A stretch of 64,000 nucleotides of DNA from JBCCYM01 sp039190005 (GTDB taxonomy: Bacteria; Pseudomonadota; Gammaproteobacteria; UBA12402): assembly GCA_039190005.1 (NCBI GenBank), contig JBCCYM010000003.1:10140-74139 (forward strand), given 5' to 3'. Made by a program: the position numbers and the translations under genes. The notes under the pieces were generated by a model. It saw only the letters and a list, made by a program, of their open reading frames with translations, ran no database searches and was not told where the DNA came from. Of this stretch, positions 18,449-27,446 are shown piece after piece. Within the stretch, counting starts at the first letter, position 1, and each line of letters begins with the position of its first letter.

Positions 18449-18771
18449 GATTCTACCCCAATTTTTATTTTATTTAATTTGTATTTGTAATTTTACTACA
18501 AATTGGTTAAAAAATGTCCCTGTTGATTACAGGAGTAAATTACATGCTAAATTTATTAATGGGAATGATGCTAATTCCATTATACGACAAATCATTCTAA
18601 AACAGAGATAACTCAAATCATTGATGAGGTATTTGATTCAAGACCTAATATAGCTTTCAAGCCTTGTTAAAAACTCTACAAGCAACATGATGATTTCTTA
18701 AAAGAGTATTGTGAGAAACATCTGTTTAAACATCGGTGATTGCTGCGCGCTTTTCACGCTTTAAACTTTAA
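18449..18771. pseudogene. Intergenic gap with a possible decayed gene remnant
   Basis: The gap upstream of the large lipoprotein gene holds, at about 18608-18740 on the plus strand, a frame interrupted by one stop that reads ITQIIDEVFDSRPNIAFKPC, stop, then KLYKQHDDFLKEYC and a short tail. The composition looks protein-like, but no start codon, ribosome binding site or recognised family is visible. It may be the stump of a lost gene. The rest of the gap presumably contains the lipoprotein promoter. Confidence 0.25.
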
Positions 18772-18863
18772 CCCTTCGACTAAGCTCAGGGACCGCCCTT
18801 CGACTAGCTCAGGGACCGCACTGCGACAAGCTCAGAAACCAGCTTTCGACAGGCTCAGGGATC
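18772..18863. repeat. Four tandem-like CTTCGACAAGCTCAGGG-family units
   Basis: Four diverged units follow one another at about 24-bp spacing: CCCTTCGACTAAGCTCAGGG, CCCTTCGACTAGCTCAGGG, a CACTGCGACAAGCTCAG unit, and CTTTCGACAGGCTCAGGG. They lie in the minus-strand gap downstream of the phosphomannose isomerase cupin gene. Confidence 0.85.
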
Positions 18864-18906
18864 ACTTGCGTTTACCTTTTAGTAAATTAGAGATAATTGA
18901 ATATCT

Positions 18907-19254
18907 TTAACTACGCCCATAATCATCTTCATAACGCGTAATGTCATCTTCGCCTAAATAATCCCCACATTGCACTTCAATGACATGTAAAATATCATCA
19001 CTTTCATTGCTTAAGCGGTGTTTTGCTTGCTGAGGAATATAAATGGATTGATTGCGTTCGAGTTTTAATGTTTTATCACCACAAACTACTGTTGCCACGC
19101 CTTGAACCACCACCCAATGCTCAGCACGATGCTGGTGTGATTGCAGTGATAATTTCGCGCCAGGTTTGACCATAATATTTTTGACCTGGAAATTATCAGC
19201 AAGCATTAAGCTTTCATAATAGCCCCAAGGACGGTTCACTCTTTCGTTACTCAT
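18907..19254 (-). CDS. Stand-alone phosphomannose isomerase type II cupin
   Basis: The 115-residue protein matches the C-terminal cupin domain of bifunctional ManC/AlgA/XanB enzymes, which interconverts mannose-6-phosphate and fructose-6-phosphate. Visible family features are RPWGYYESL near the N terminus, the metal-binding LQSHQHRAEHW, the second cupin motif YIPQQAKHRL and the closing VIEVQCGDYLGEDDITRYED. The N-terminal GDP-mannose pyrophosphorylase domain is absent and its gene is not nearby. Free-standing versions are known and presumably supply mannose-6-phosphate for envelope glycans. It is a single gene, with ATG at 19254. Confidence 0.88.
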   Translation of the reverse strand: MSNERVNRPWGYYESLMLADNFQVKNIMVKPGAKLSLQSHQHRAEHWVVVQGVATVVCGDKTLKLERNQSIYIPQQAKHRLSNESDDILHVIEVQCGDYLGEDDITRYEDDYGRS

Positions 19255-19291
19255 TGTTTACTCCTAATTATTAACTTACTTAAAAGGCTTA

Positions 19292-19388
19292 TTGAAATCT
19301 GAACTTTTTGTAATGTTTCAAGCAGTTATACTGCTTGAAATAACTGGATTCCCGCTTTCGCGGGAATGACGAATAGACCAGATTTCAA
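19292..19388. repeat. MITE-like repeat, copy 1 (TTGAAATCTG ends)
   Basis: The 97-bp element begins TTGAAATCTG and ends CAGATTTCAA, a perfect 10-bp terminal inverted repeat. Inside are a perfect stem-loop TTTCAAGCAGT-TAT-ACTGCTTGAAA (19316-19340) and the hairpin GGATTCCCGCTTTCGCGGGAATGACGAAT cut short here as GGATTCCCGC...GCGGGAATGAC. Related copies are at 20813-20930 and 59061-59203. A separate CTTCGACAAGCTCAGGG pair follows at 19421-19460. Confidence 0.85.
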
Positions 19389-19548
19389 CATTCGTTTAAA
19401 ACTTCATTTTAGATGCCCATCGACCCTTCGACAAGCTCAGGGCAAGCAGGCTCAGGGACCATCTTTATAATAAACTTAGGAACCATTATAAATCATTGAC
19501 CCGATAAAGAAACCATACTATCCTATTTTTTTAGCAAAAAATACGATA

Positions 19549-20727
19549 ATGAAACAAAAAACAACTATTCTGCTCTATATACCCGCTCTATTAATAGGGT
19601 CTTACTGGGGATATGTAAAAGTCGCTTTGCCGGTGGTTCCAAGCCTTACCCAGGTGTTTAGTATACCTGAAAGTACTATTCATCGCATTTTATCGTTGGC
19701 ATTCTTTCTCTCCGGACTCTCCGGGTTGATATGGGGTGCCATTATTGATTATATGTATATTAAACGTTTTATTATCATGATCACCTTGCTTGGCATGATT
19801 ATATTATCTATTTCAGCAGTTAGTAATCATTTTTTACTTTGGTCAACATGTTATGTCTTCGGCGCGATTCTGCTAAGTGGTCTGTTAGTCTGTTCACGCA
19901 GTTTTGTCATGTTATACTTAGAAAAAGATAATCATATCAAAAAAGCGTTTTCAATCATGGTATTCGGCGCCTACCTTTCCGCCTTTTTGGCGCCATTTAT
20001 TAGCGGTTGGACAACAACATTGTTAAATTGGCATTATGCTTTTCTTGTCATCCCGATAATGTTGCTCATATTATTGATCTTATCGCTTCGATTAGGGCCA
20101 CAGCTTAAAGCGCCTGTTGGCAGCTTAAATATTGTAAATAATATAAGCTACATGTTACACTGCGTAAATGAAAAGACAATTCGCAAACTCCTCATCATGT
20201 GCAGTGCCACAGCCGCCATCTTGCAAAGTTATTACATCGCGATACCATTCTGGTTAGTGTCACAATATCATATTAAAGCACATAATCTCGCTTATTATTT
20301 ATTAGCAATGCTGACACCAGGCTTATTAACACCGCTGATCATGCCGATGTTGATGGAAAAATTTTCCGAAAAAACGCTTTGTGTGTATTCCGCGATCAGT
20401 CTGATACTTGCCGGTTTACTTGCTTCTATATTCTCAGTGTCGCGCCATTTACCCAGCTGGATATGGTTAACGCCGGGCATATTGATTAGTTTAGGCACGG
20501 TCATCCTATTACCCATTGTGTCACTGCATATTATGAAACGCAGTGAAGGACGATATAGTATCGCCTCCAGTTTATTAAGCGTTGTGTCTTATGTATCAGG
20601 TGGTATTGGTATTTATATTACCTCTTATATCACGCTACACACATTTTATCGAGAAGCGATATTTATTGTATTGGCGACAATCGCAACGATTTACTTGCTG
20701 ATAAATCTTAGAGCTGAGCTGAACTGA
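19549..20727 (+). CDS. MFS transporter, Bcr/CflA-like
   Basis: The 392-residue protein has twelve predicted helices and the layout of the drug:H+ antiporter-1 branch of the major facilitator superfamily (Bcr/CflA-like). Helix one ends in LPVVPSLTQVF, helix two holds LSGLSGLIWGAIIDY in place of the usual motif A, and helix five contains FGAYLSAFLAPFISGW with the proline-rich motif C position. Exact motif A (GxLaDrxGrr) is diverged (GAIIDYMYIKR), so substrate and direction are uncertain. It is a single gene whose upstream region holds a palindromic MITE-like repeat. Confidence 0.8.
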   Translation: MKQKTTILLYIPALLIGSYWGYVKVALPVVPSLTQVFSIPESTIHRILSLAFFLSGLSGLIWGAIIDYMYIKRFIIMITLLGMIILSISAVSNHFLLWSTCYVFGAILLSGLLVCSRSFVMLYLEKDNHIKKAFSIMVFGAYLSAFLAPFISGWTTTLLNWHYAFLVIPIMLLILLILSLRLGPQLKAPVGSLNIVNNISYMLHCVNEKTIRKLLIMCSATAAILQSYYIAIPFWLVSQYHIKAHNLAYYLLAMLTPGLLTPLIMPMLMEKFSEKTLCVYSAISLILAGLLASIFSVSRHLPSWIWLTPGILISLGTVILLPIVSLHIMKRSEGRYSIASSLLSVVSYVSGGIGIYITSYITLHTFYREAIFIVLATIATIYLLINLRAELN

Positions 20728-20812
20728 ACTAAATTCAACCACAAGACATTAATACCTTTAAAAATCAATTATTTATCAAATAAAACGAGATATTATCCAA
20801 AGTCCTTAGTGG

Positions 20813-20930
20813 GAAATCTAAATTATTTTAGTATTTCAAGCAATGTAACTCTTGAAATAACTGGATTCCCGCCCTTCGACAAGCTCAGGGACCTCCTTCA
20901 TGGGGATGACGAATTTGCCAGATTGCAACA
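20813..20930. repeat. MITE-like repeat, copy 2, with a nested CTTCGACAAGCTCAGGG unit
   Basis: This copy has the order seen in copies 1 and 3: a TTTCAAG...CTTGAAA stem-loop, CTGGATTCCCGC, GGGGATGACGAAT, then CAGATTGCAA. The hairpin loop is interrupted by CCCTTCGACAAGCTCAGGGA at about 20872-20891, a unit of another repeat family. AGTCCTTAGTGGG at the left and AGTCCCTTAGT at the right resemble a target duplication. It lies between the convergent-side MFS gene and the promoter of the initiator tRNA. Confidence 0.8.
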
Positions 20931-20966
20931 GTCCCTTAGTATAGTTTTGCAGTTAAACACATTAAA

Positions 20967-20994
20967 ATGACAATGCCACTTGTGTTAGTATAAT
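20967..20994 (+). promoter_or_regulatory. Sigma-70 promoter of the tRNA-fMet/rimP-nusA-infB operon
   Basis: ATGACA (20967-20972, five of six matches to TTGACA) and a perfect TATAAT (20989-20994) are separated by 16 bp and lie 30 bp before the tRNA. A start near 21001 would give a short 5' leader before the mature tRNA end. Confidence 0.75.
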
Positions 20995-21024
20995 TTTTAC
21001 GCTAATATGTACACCTGATGTTGA

Positions 21025-21101
<77 letters not shown>

Positions 21102-21121
21102 AATTGATGATATTGAGATAT

Positions 21122-21146
21122 AAAAACCCCGTTTGGGGTTTTTTTT
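21122..21146 (+). terminator. Intrinsic terminator between tRNA-fMet and rimP
   Basis: AAAAACCCC, loop GTTT, then GGGGTTTTTTTT forms a compact GC stem followed directly by a T-tract, a textbook intrinsic terminator. As in E. coli metY-rimP, readthrough or NusA-dependent effects here could set how much of the downstream operon is made. Confidence 0.88.
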
Positions 21147-21175
21147 GTGAAATGTGAGTGTAATACGATTTCAAC

Positions 21176-21673
21176 ATGATGAGTATGACAATAGGATTAA
21201 ATAAATGGCAAAAACTGTTAAATGAGGCATTCGCTTCGCCAGTTATGTCAATGGGATACCAATATGTCGGCTGCGAATATCTGGCACAGTCGCGTCGTCC
21301 GATTATTCGTGTTTATATCGACAAAGCTAACGGTATCACCCTTGAAGATTGCGGCGCCGTCAGTCAACAGCTTAACGCCCTACTCAGCGTTGAATCACTC
21401 ATTTCCGGCATGTATACCCTGGAAGTATCATCGCCCGGCATTGAACGTTTATTGTTTACTTCGGAACAATTTAAGACGTTTATAGGTCAACAAATCTCAG
21501 TGCGTTTACATAGTTCATTATCAGGAAGACGGAATTTTACCGGCATATTAACATCGGTTGGGAATGATGATATCACCTTAGGTTTGAACAATGAAACCAT
21601 GGATATTCCACTATCGATAATTGCCAAAGCTAAACTGGTTACTACATTTAAAGGGGAACAAAATGAGCATTAA
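21176..21673 (+). CDS. rimP: Ribosome maturation factor RimP
   Basis: The 165-residue protein fits RimP in length and sequence: an N-terminal alpha/beta domain with GYQYVGCEYL and IIRVYIDKANGITLEDCGAVSQQL, and a C-terminal SH3-like domain after YTLEVSSPGIERLL. RimP binds the free 30S subunit and helps assembly around S12 and S19. It is the first protein gene of the nusA-infB operon and overlaps the real nusA start by 11 bp. ATG at 21176, the next codon and the fourth codon are all possible starts. Confidence 0.95.
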   Translation: MMSMTIGLNKWQKLLNEAFASPVMSMGYQYVGCEYLAQSRRPIIRVYIDKANGITLEDCGAVSQQLNALLSVESLISGMYTLEVSSPGIERLLFTSEQFKTFIGQQISVRLHSSLSGRRNFTGILTSVGNDDITLGLNNETMDIPLSIIAKAKLVTTFKGEQNEH

Positions 21674-23156
21674 TCAAGAAGCATTGCAAATGATTGAAAT
21701 TGTCGCCAATGAAAAAGACATTCCATTGGAGGATATTTTTAACGCTTTAGAAACAGCATTGTCTGCCGCGATCAGCAAACGGATGCAATATAATGCTCGC
21801 GTAGTTGTCAATCGCCAGACCGGTGATTACAGTGTATTTCGTCGCTGGCAGGTTGTCGAAAGCATGGCGCATACGGGGATTAATGATAATTTAGACCATC
21901 CTGCCGCTTTCAACCCTGAATTACATATTATCCTCGCCGACGCCAAAGAAATCGATAATGAACTTGAAGTCGGTGATTTTGTTGAAGAAACTGTGGAAGC
22001 CATCGATTTAGGCCGTATCGCCGCACAAACCGCTAAACAGGTGATTTTACAAAAAGTTCGCGAATCAGAACGGCATCAAGTCACCGAAGCCTATCAGGAT
22101 TCTGTGGGTAAAATTATCAGTGGCACAGTGAAGCGCGTCACCCGTGACGCGGTCATTCTGGAGTTAGCCGATAACGCCGAAGCGGTGCTGCCTCGTGAAG
22201 AAATGCTGCCTAAAGAAGCGGTTAGAATCAATGACCGTCTAAGAGCTTACCTCTATGATATTCGCCCTGAAGCCAAAGGGCCACAGCTTTTTGTCAGTCG
22301 CGCCTGTAACGAAATGTTGGCCGAACTGTTTACCATTGAAGTACCGGAAATTAATGAAGAAATTATTGAAATCAAAGCGGTAGCCCGTGATCCTGGTTCT
22401 CGCGCTAAGATCGCGGTAAAAACCAATGATGGCCGTATTGATCCAATTGGCGCTTGTATTGGAATGCGTGGCGCGCGTGTTCAGGCGGTATCCTCCGAAT
22501 TAGGTGGTGAACGTGTTGATGTCATTTTATGGGATGATAATCCCGCTCAATTTGTCATTAACGCCATGGTACCCGCTGAAGTCGCCTCGATCTTTGTTGA
22601 TGAAGATAAACGCACCATGGATATCGCTGTTGAAGAAAGCCAATTATCACAAGCGATTGGTCGCAGTGGTCAGAATATACGTCTGGCCAGTAAATTATCC
22701 GACTGGACATTAAATGTGATGACAACCGATGATTTGCGCGCCAAACAAGAAAAAGAAGAATCGACAACAACCACATTCTTCATCAATAATCTTGATATTG
22801 ATGAAGAAATGGCAAAAGTTTTGGTGGAAGAAGGTTTTACTAATCTCGAAGAAATCGCTTATGTCGACAAATCAGAATTATTGGCTATTGAAGGTTTTGA
22901 TGACGAAATTGTTGATGAATTACAAGCGCGCGCCAAAGAAAAAATTGAGCAACAAGGTCATCATAAACCAGCGGCTGACCTAATCAATATGAATGGGATG
23001 GATAGTGATTTAGCTTATTTATTGGCGAGCAAAGGCATTGTAACAATGGATGATTTGGCTGAACAATCCGTAGATGATTTACTGGAAATTACAAATTTGA
23101 ATGAAGAACGCGCGGCAAAACTTATTATGACAGCGCGCGAACCGTGGTTCAAATAA
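21663..23156 (+). CDS. nusA: Transcription termination/antitermination protein NusA
   Basis: I place the start at the ATG at 21663 (MSINQEALQMIEIV), which has AAAGGGG about 8 bases upstream and matches NusA N termini; the longer frame from 21621 would add 14 unrelated residues. The 497-residue product shows the RNA polymerase-binding N domain, an S1 domain (GKIISGTVKRVTRDAVIL), two KH domains (GACIGMRGARVQAV, and QAIGRSGQNIRLAS) and two C-terminal acidic repeats as in E. coli NusA. It binds RNA polymerase to modulate pausing, termination and rRNA antitermination. It overlaps rimP by 11 bp. Confidence 0.97.
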   Translation: MSINQEALQMIEIVANEKDIPLEDIFNALETALSAAISKRMQYNARVVVNRQTGDYSVFRRWQVVESMAHTGINDNLDHPAAFNPELHIILADAKEIDNELEVGDFVEETVEAIDLGRIAAQTAKQVILQKVRESERHQVTEAYQDSVGKIISGTVKRVTRDAVILELADNAEAVLPREEMLPKEAVRINDRLRAYLYDIRPEAKGPQLFVSRACNEMLAELFTIEVPEINEEIIEIKAVARDPGSRAKIAVKTNDGRIDPIGACIGMRGARVQAVSSELGGERVDVILWDDNPAQFVINAMVPAEVASIFVDEDKRTMDIAVEESQLSQAIGRSGQNIRLASKLSDWTLNVMTTDDLRAKQEKEESTTTTFFINNLDIDEEMAKVLVEEGFTNLEEIAYVDKSELLAIEGFDDEIVDELQARAKEKIEQQGHHKPAADLINMNGMDSDLAYLLASKGIVTMDDLAEQSVDDLLEITNLNEERAAKLIMTAREPWFK

Positions 23157-23183
23157 GCATCCATAGAAAGTAGGTATACCATT

Positions 23184-25526
23184 ATGTCTGAAAGACAAGA
23201 AGACAACAATACGCCTAAAAAAATGACCTTACGTCGTAAAAGCACAGGCACGCTTAAAGTAAAAAGCAATAAAACGGCAAGTAAAAAAACCATTAATATC
23301 GAAGTTCGGAAAAGACGCAGTTTTACCAAACAAACCGTAAAACCAAGCGCGGAGAAAGTCTCACCCAGCACAACAACTCAAACGCAACAAGACAAACCCA
23401 TCACAACAATAAAAGCGCCGCAAATTGTTGACATGACCCCTAAGACAAGAAAAGTCAAAGCGGCATCAAGCAAAAAAGAAGCAGCCAAAGCTACAGAAAC
23501 CGACAGCAAAAAAACAGAAAAACCCACAAAAGATAAAGATAGCGGCACCAAACTAAAACCTAAAAAAGCAAGCGCGAAAGTGCAGCAAGAAGAAAAAGAG
23601 AGCCGTGATAATCGGTCTGGAAAAAAATCTAAACTGCATCTTGAAAAGCGCCGTCAAAACCGACCCATTGATATCGAAAATGAAGATGGTGATGTCGCGA
23701 GATACGGACGTAAATCAAAAACACATAAGCCCGCCGCGATCACCCAAGCTTTTGAAAAACCGGTTGAAAGCAAAATTATTGATGTAGCCATTCCTGAGAG
23801 CATCTCTGTTGCTAACTTAGCAAAAAAAATGTTCATCAAACCCGCTGAAGTTATTCGCACCATGATGAAATTGGGCGTTATGGCAACCATCAACCAAGTT
23901 ATTGACCGCGATACTGCCAGCATTATTGTCGAAGAAATGGGGCATAAACCGGTTGAACAAAATGAATATGATATTGAAGAATCACTTAAAGAAGAATTAA
24001 GCCATCAAGGCAAAGAAACAACCCGCCCGCCTGTCGTGACTATTATGGGACACGTTGACCATGGTAAAACCACCCTGCTCGATTATATTCGTCGCACTAA
24101 AGTCGCTGCCAGTGAAGCCGGTGGTATTACCCAGCACATTGGTGCTTATCATGTTGAAACTGACAAAGGCGTGATTACATTTCTTGACACACCAGGTCAT
24201 GAAGCATTTACGGCAATGCGCGCCCGTGGCGCCAAATCGACGGATATTGTTATCCTGGTAGTCGCCGCTGATGATGGTGTCATGCCGCAAACCATAGAAG
24301 CTATTCAACATGCTAAAGCGGCAGAAGTACCGATTATTGTTGCCGTAAATAAAATTGATAAACCGGAAGCAAAACCTGATAATATTCGCAGTGAATTATC
24401 ACAACATGAACTGGTTCCTGAAGACTGGGGTGGCGACACCATGTTTCTTGATATTTCGGCAAAACATGGTAAAAACATTGATGAATTATTGGATTTAGTC
24501 TTATTACAAGCTGAAGTACTTGAACTGAAAGCGGTTGAAGACGCGCCGGCAAAAGGTGTTGTTGTCGAAGCGCAAATGGATAAACGTCGTGGCGCGGTAA
24601 CGACCATGCTAGTGCAAGAAGGTACGCTCAATAAAGGTGATATTCTCCTCGCTGGTTTACAGTACGGCAAAATCCGAGCAATGATGGATGAAACTGGCAA
24701 ATCCATCACTACCGCGGGTCCTTCTATACCCGTTGAAATACTAGGTTTACCCGGTGCGCCCAAAGCTGGTGACGCAGCGATGGTGATCAACAACGAGCGT
24801 CGCGCTCGGGAAGTGGCATTATTTCGTCAAGGCAAATATCGCGAAGTACGATTAGCGCAAAAAGCGATATCCTTGGATAATTTATTTAGCGATTTAAAAT
24901 CCGGCGATGTCGCCACGTTAAATGTTATTTTAAAAGCCAATGTGCAAGGGTCGGTGGAAGCTTTATCCGATTCATTAAAGAAACTTTCAACCGATGAAGT
25001 GCAGGTAAAAATTATTGCCGGCGCGGTAGGTGGCATTACGGAATCAGACGTCCATCTTGCCTTAGCCTCAAAAGCGATCATTATTGGTTTTAACGTTCGC
25101 GCAGAACCAAACGCTCGACGCTTAATTGAAAAAGAAGGCGTCGATGTGCGCTACCACAGTATTATTTATAAAGTTGTTGATGAGGTCAAACAAGCATTAA
25201 GCGGCATGCTCAAACCAGAAGTTAAAGAAGAAATCACCGGTATTGCTGAAGTACGAGAGGTTTTCCGCGTAGCTAAAATTGGTGCGGTTGCCGGTTGTAT
25301 GGTCATAGAAGGCATGGTCAAACGCGGCAAACCCATTCGGGTATTAAGAGATAATGTTGTGATTTACGAAGGTGAACTGGAATCATTACGCCGGATTAAA
25401 GAAGATGTGAACGAAGTGCGCACCAATACTGAATGCGGCATTGGCGTTAAAAATTATAATGACATCAAAATCGGTGATCTCATCGAAGTCTACGATGTCG
25501 TCACCATTAAACGCACCTTGTCATAA
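23184..25526 (+). CDS. infB: Translation initiation factor IF-2
   Basis: The 780-residue IF-2 has a long Lys-rich, low-complexity N-terminal region (residues about 1-190), the IF2_N-like segment (SISVANLAKKMFIKPAEVIRT region, about 205-260), and the GTPase core with G1 GHVDHGKTT near 290, G3 DTPGHEAF near 336 and G4 NKID near 389, followed by domains II-IV. IF-2 delivers fMet-tRNA to the 30S subunit, so its operon shares the initiator tRNA. It begins 27 bp after nusA. The G domain is conventional. Confidence 0.98.
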   Translation: MSERQEDNNTPKKMTLRRKSTGTLKVKSNKTASKKTINIEVRKRRSFTKQTVKPSAEKVSPSTTTQTQQDKPITTIKAPQIVDMTPKTRKVKAASSKKEAAKATETDSKKTEKPTKDKDSGTKLKPKKASAKVQQEEKESRDNRSGKKSKLHLEKRRQNRPIDIENEDGDVARYGRKSKTHKPAAITQAFEKPVESKIIDVAIPESISVANLAKKMFIKPAEVIRTMMKLGVMATINQVIDRDTASIIVEEMGHKPVEQNEYDIEESLKEELSHQGKETTRPPVVTIMGHVDHGKTTLLDYIRRTKVAASEAGGITQHIGAYHVETDKGVITFLDTPGHEAFTAMRARGAKSTDIVILVVAADDGVMPQTIEAIQHAKAAEVPIIVAVNKIDKPEAKPDNIRSELSQHELVPEDWGGDTMFLDISAKHGKNIDELLDLVLLQAEVLELKAVEDAPAKGVVVEAQMDKRRGAVTTMLVQEGTLNKGDILLAGLQYGKIRAMMDETGKSITTAGPSIPVEILGLPGAPKAGDAAMVINNERRAREVALFRQGKYREVRLAQKAISLDNLFSDLKSGDVATLNVILKANVQGSVEALSDSLKKLSTDEVQVKIIAGAVGGITESDVHLALASKAIIIGFNVRAEPNARRLIEKEGVDVRYHSIIYKVVDEVKQALSGMLKPEVKEEITGIAEVREVFRVAKIGAVAGCMVIEGMVKRGKPIRVLRDNVVIYEGELESLRRIKEDVNEVRTNTECGIGVKNYNDIKIGDLIEVYDVVTIKRTLS

Positions 25527-25538
25527 GCGGCAAATACT

Positions 25539-25892
25539 ATGGCAAAACCAAACCGAATGTATCGTATCGCCGATCTCATACAAATAGAATTGGCAAAACT
25601 GATTCAAAATGAACTCAAAGACCCGCGCGTAGGTATGGTGACACTGACAGGTGTGGAAGTTTCTTCTGATTTGGCGCACGCCAAAATTTACTTTAATGTT
25701 CACGATGAAACACATCATAAACATGACGCTTTGAATGGTCTGAATCATGCCGCGGGTTTTCTTCGTCGCCGACTTGCCAGTCTAATTGATCTACGCAACA
25801 CACCCGCCTTACATTTCCATTATGACGACACCTTAACAAAGGCGCGACAAATCGATAAATTACTCGATGATATTAATACGCTAGATTCATGA
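25539..25892 (+). CDS. rbfA: 30S ribosome-binding factor RbfA
   Basis: The 117-residue KH-like protein matches RbfA: RIADLIQIELAKLIQNELKDPRVG at the N terminus (only a segment is quoted by family pattern: ADLIQ, ELKDPR), then VTLTGVEVSSDLAHAKIYF and the C-terminal HFHYDDT...RQIDKLLDDI. RbfA is needed for late 16S rRNA maturation at the 5' end and for growth in the cold. It lies 12 bp after infB and overlaps truB by 4 bp (ATGA), indicating coupled translation. Confidence 0.96.
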   Translation: MAKPNRMYRIADLIQIELAKLIQNELKDPRVGMVTLTGVEVSSDLAHAKIYFNVHDETHHKHDALNGLNHAAGFLRRRLASLIDLRNTPALHFHYDDTLTKARQIDKLLDDINTLDS

Positions 25893-26767
25893 TAGATAAC
25901 GCGACTGATGGCATTGTTTTACTGAATAAAGCCGTGGGCGTGTCATCGAATCAGGCGCTGCAAAAAGTAAAACGACTATTTAAAGCCAAAAAAGCGGGAC
26001 ATACTGGCAGTTTAGATGTGCTCGCCTCAGGTATGCTGCCTATCTGCCTAGGCGAAGCCGTTAAATTCTCGCGCTTTCTTCTCGATGCTGATAAATCTTA
26101 TCAAACAACCCTACGCTTCGGTCAAACAACCGACACTTATGACGCTGAGGGCGATATTATTAGCAGTGCTTCTACAACAGCTATCACAAGAACTGATATT
26201 GAACAGACATTGACACAATTTCGTGGTGATTTAAAACAAACGCCACCCATGTTTTCCGCGCTCAAACACAAAGGACAACCATTATATAAATTAGCACGAC
26301 AAGGTATTCACATCGAACGCCCAGCGCGTCATGTCTCTATTTATCGCCTGGAATTACTGGCATGGGATAATCCTGATTTAACATTGGCAATACATTGCAG
26401 TAAAGGCACGTATATTCGCAGCTTAGCATACGACATTGGTATGGCATTAGGTTGTGGCGGCCATGTACTGCGTTTACACCGCACCGCGGTAAATGGCTAT
26501 AACAGCGCACAGATGTTTAGTTTAGAACAACTCGCTGAACTCGACAAATCCACCCTGCGCCCTGTTGATGACATGCTAACAGACTATGCTATTTTAGAGC
26601 TTAATGATGAGCAGTATGCGCGTCTATATAAAGGGCAAAAACAAATGGTTGATCAAACAACAGCGCAAGGTCTATTCAGACTGTATTATAATAATCGTTT
26701 TATCGGATTAGGCGACATTGAAAATCATATTCTCAAAGCAAAACGTTTGTTGCAATTTTTCTCATAA
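25889..26767 (+). CDS. truB: tRNA pseudouridine-55 synthase TruB
   Basis: The 292-residue protein makes pseudouridine 55 in the T arm of tRNAs. Catalytic Asp43 lies in GHTGSLDVLASG, and the family motifs LRFGQTTDTYDAEG, KQTPPMFSALKH and CSKGTYIRSLAYDIG follow. The C-terminal region matches the TruB PUA-like part. It begins inside the rbfA stop (4-bp overlap) and closes the operon here. rpsO and pnp, which follow truB in many Gammaproteobacteria, are not in this position. Confidence 0.97.
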   Translation: MIDNATDGIVLLNKAVGVSSNQALQKVKRLFKAKKAGHTGSLDVLASGMLPICLGEAVKFSRFLLDADKSYQTTLRFGQTTDTYDAEGDIISSASTTAITRTDIEQTLTQFRGDLKQTPPMFSALKHKGQPLYKLARQGIHIERPARHVSIYRLELLAWDNPDLTLAIHCSKGTYIRSLAYDIGMALGCGGHVLRLHRTAVNGYNSAQMFSLEQLAELDKSTLRPVDDMLTDYAILELNDEQYARLYKGQKQMVDQTTAQGLFRLYYNNRFIGLGDIENHILKAKRLLQFFS

Positions 26768-26773
26768 CTGGAA

Positions 26774-26845
26774 AGTGACCATCACAAAAATATGCTAAAG
26801 CGTAAGTTTTTTATTTTTTACAGAGTCATATTTTTGGAGATCACT
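26774..26845. terminator. Imperfect inverted repeat after truB, possible terminator
   Basis: AGTGA...CAAAAATATG (from 26774) is mirrored by CATATTTTTG...TCACT (ending 26845) around an AT-rich loop containing two T-runs. The stem is weak and AT-rich, so a role in ending the nusA-infB transcript is only possible. Confidence 0.35.
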
Positions 26846-26877
26846 AATTTTTAAGCTTATCAAAAATGCCCTTATTA

Positions 26878-27446
26878 TTAACAACCTTCTGTACATGTCA
26901 TGGTAGCAGACATAGCATTAATATACGGGTTCTGTTTCTGTAAAGAAGTACTTTTTTTATAATAATAGTTATTATCATCATCATTAGTAGTGATGGTAGG
27001 ATTTTCATCTAGAAACTCTACGACATGGCCATCATCATCATCAAACACTAAATACACATCATGCAATATAAAATTTTCATCAACTTGAAGCACTAAAAAC
27101 TAACATCATTTTCACCATTAAACATAAAAGAATACGACGATGCTTGTAAACAATTCAGCAATTGCTTGTAATCTTCGTCAGGTGTGACAGAAGCATTGGT
27201 AAAATATACTGTATCATCGACACCTATATTTACTGGTTCTTCCTTTTGAATATCACTATTACTAAAATTCAATTTCCCAGAACAATTACTGCCATCAGGT
27301 AAGGAAATATTGACAGAGTACTGCGTATATGGCAAAAAGTAAGAACCATCTGAATCTGCAAGTGCCGGGTAGGTATAAGTCATTGCCAACAAAAATAAAG
27401 TCGTGATAATAGGTACTTTTGCTGTAAGACATGTTTTTGTATTCAT
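26878..27446 (-). pseudogene. Secreted protein split by a one-base frameshift
   Basis: Two frames abut here. The 5' part (27093-27446, 117 codons) starts with a signal peptide (cleavage expected after ALA at residue 30) and runs to VSF and a TAG stop. The 3' part (26878-27093, 71 codons) begins with GTG overlapping that TAG, has no ribosome binding site or signal, and continues in the same style (VLQVDENFILHDVYLVF). The junction contains a run of five T (27095-27099 on the minus strand). One more T would join both parts into a protein of about 189 residues. This is either a recent frameshift, an assembly error in the homopolymer, or programmed slippage. The protein family is not recognised. 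Confidence 0.6.
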
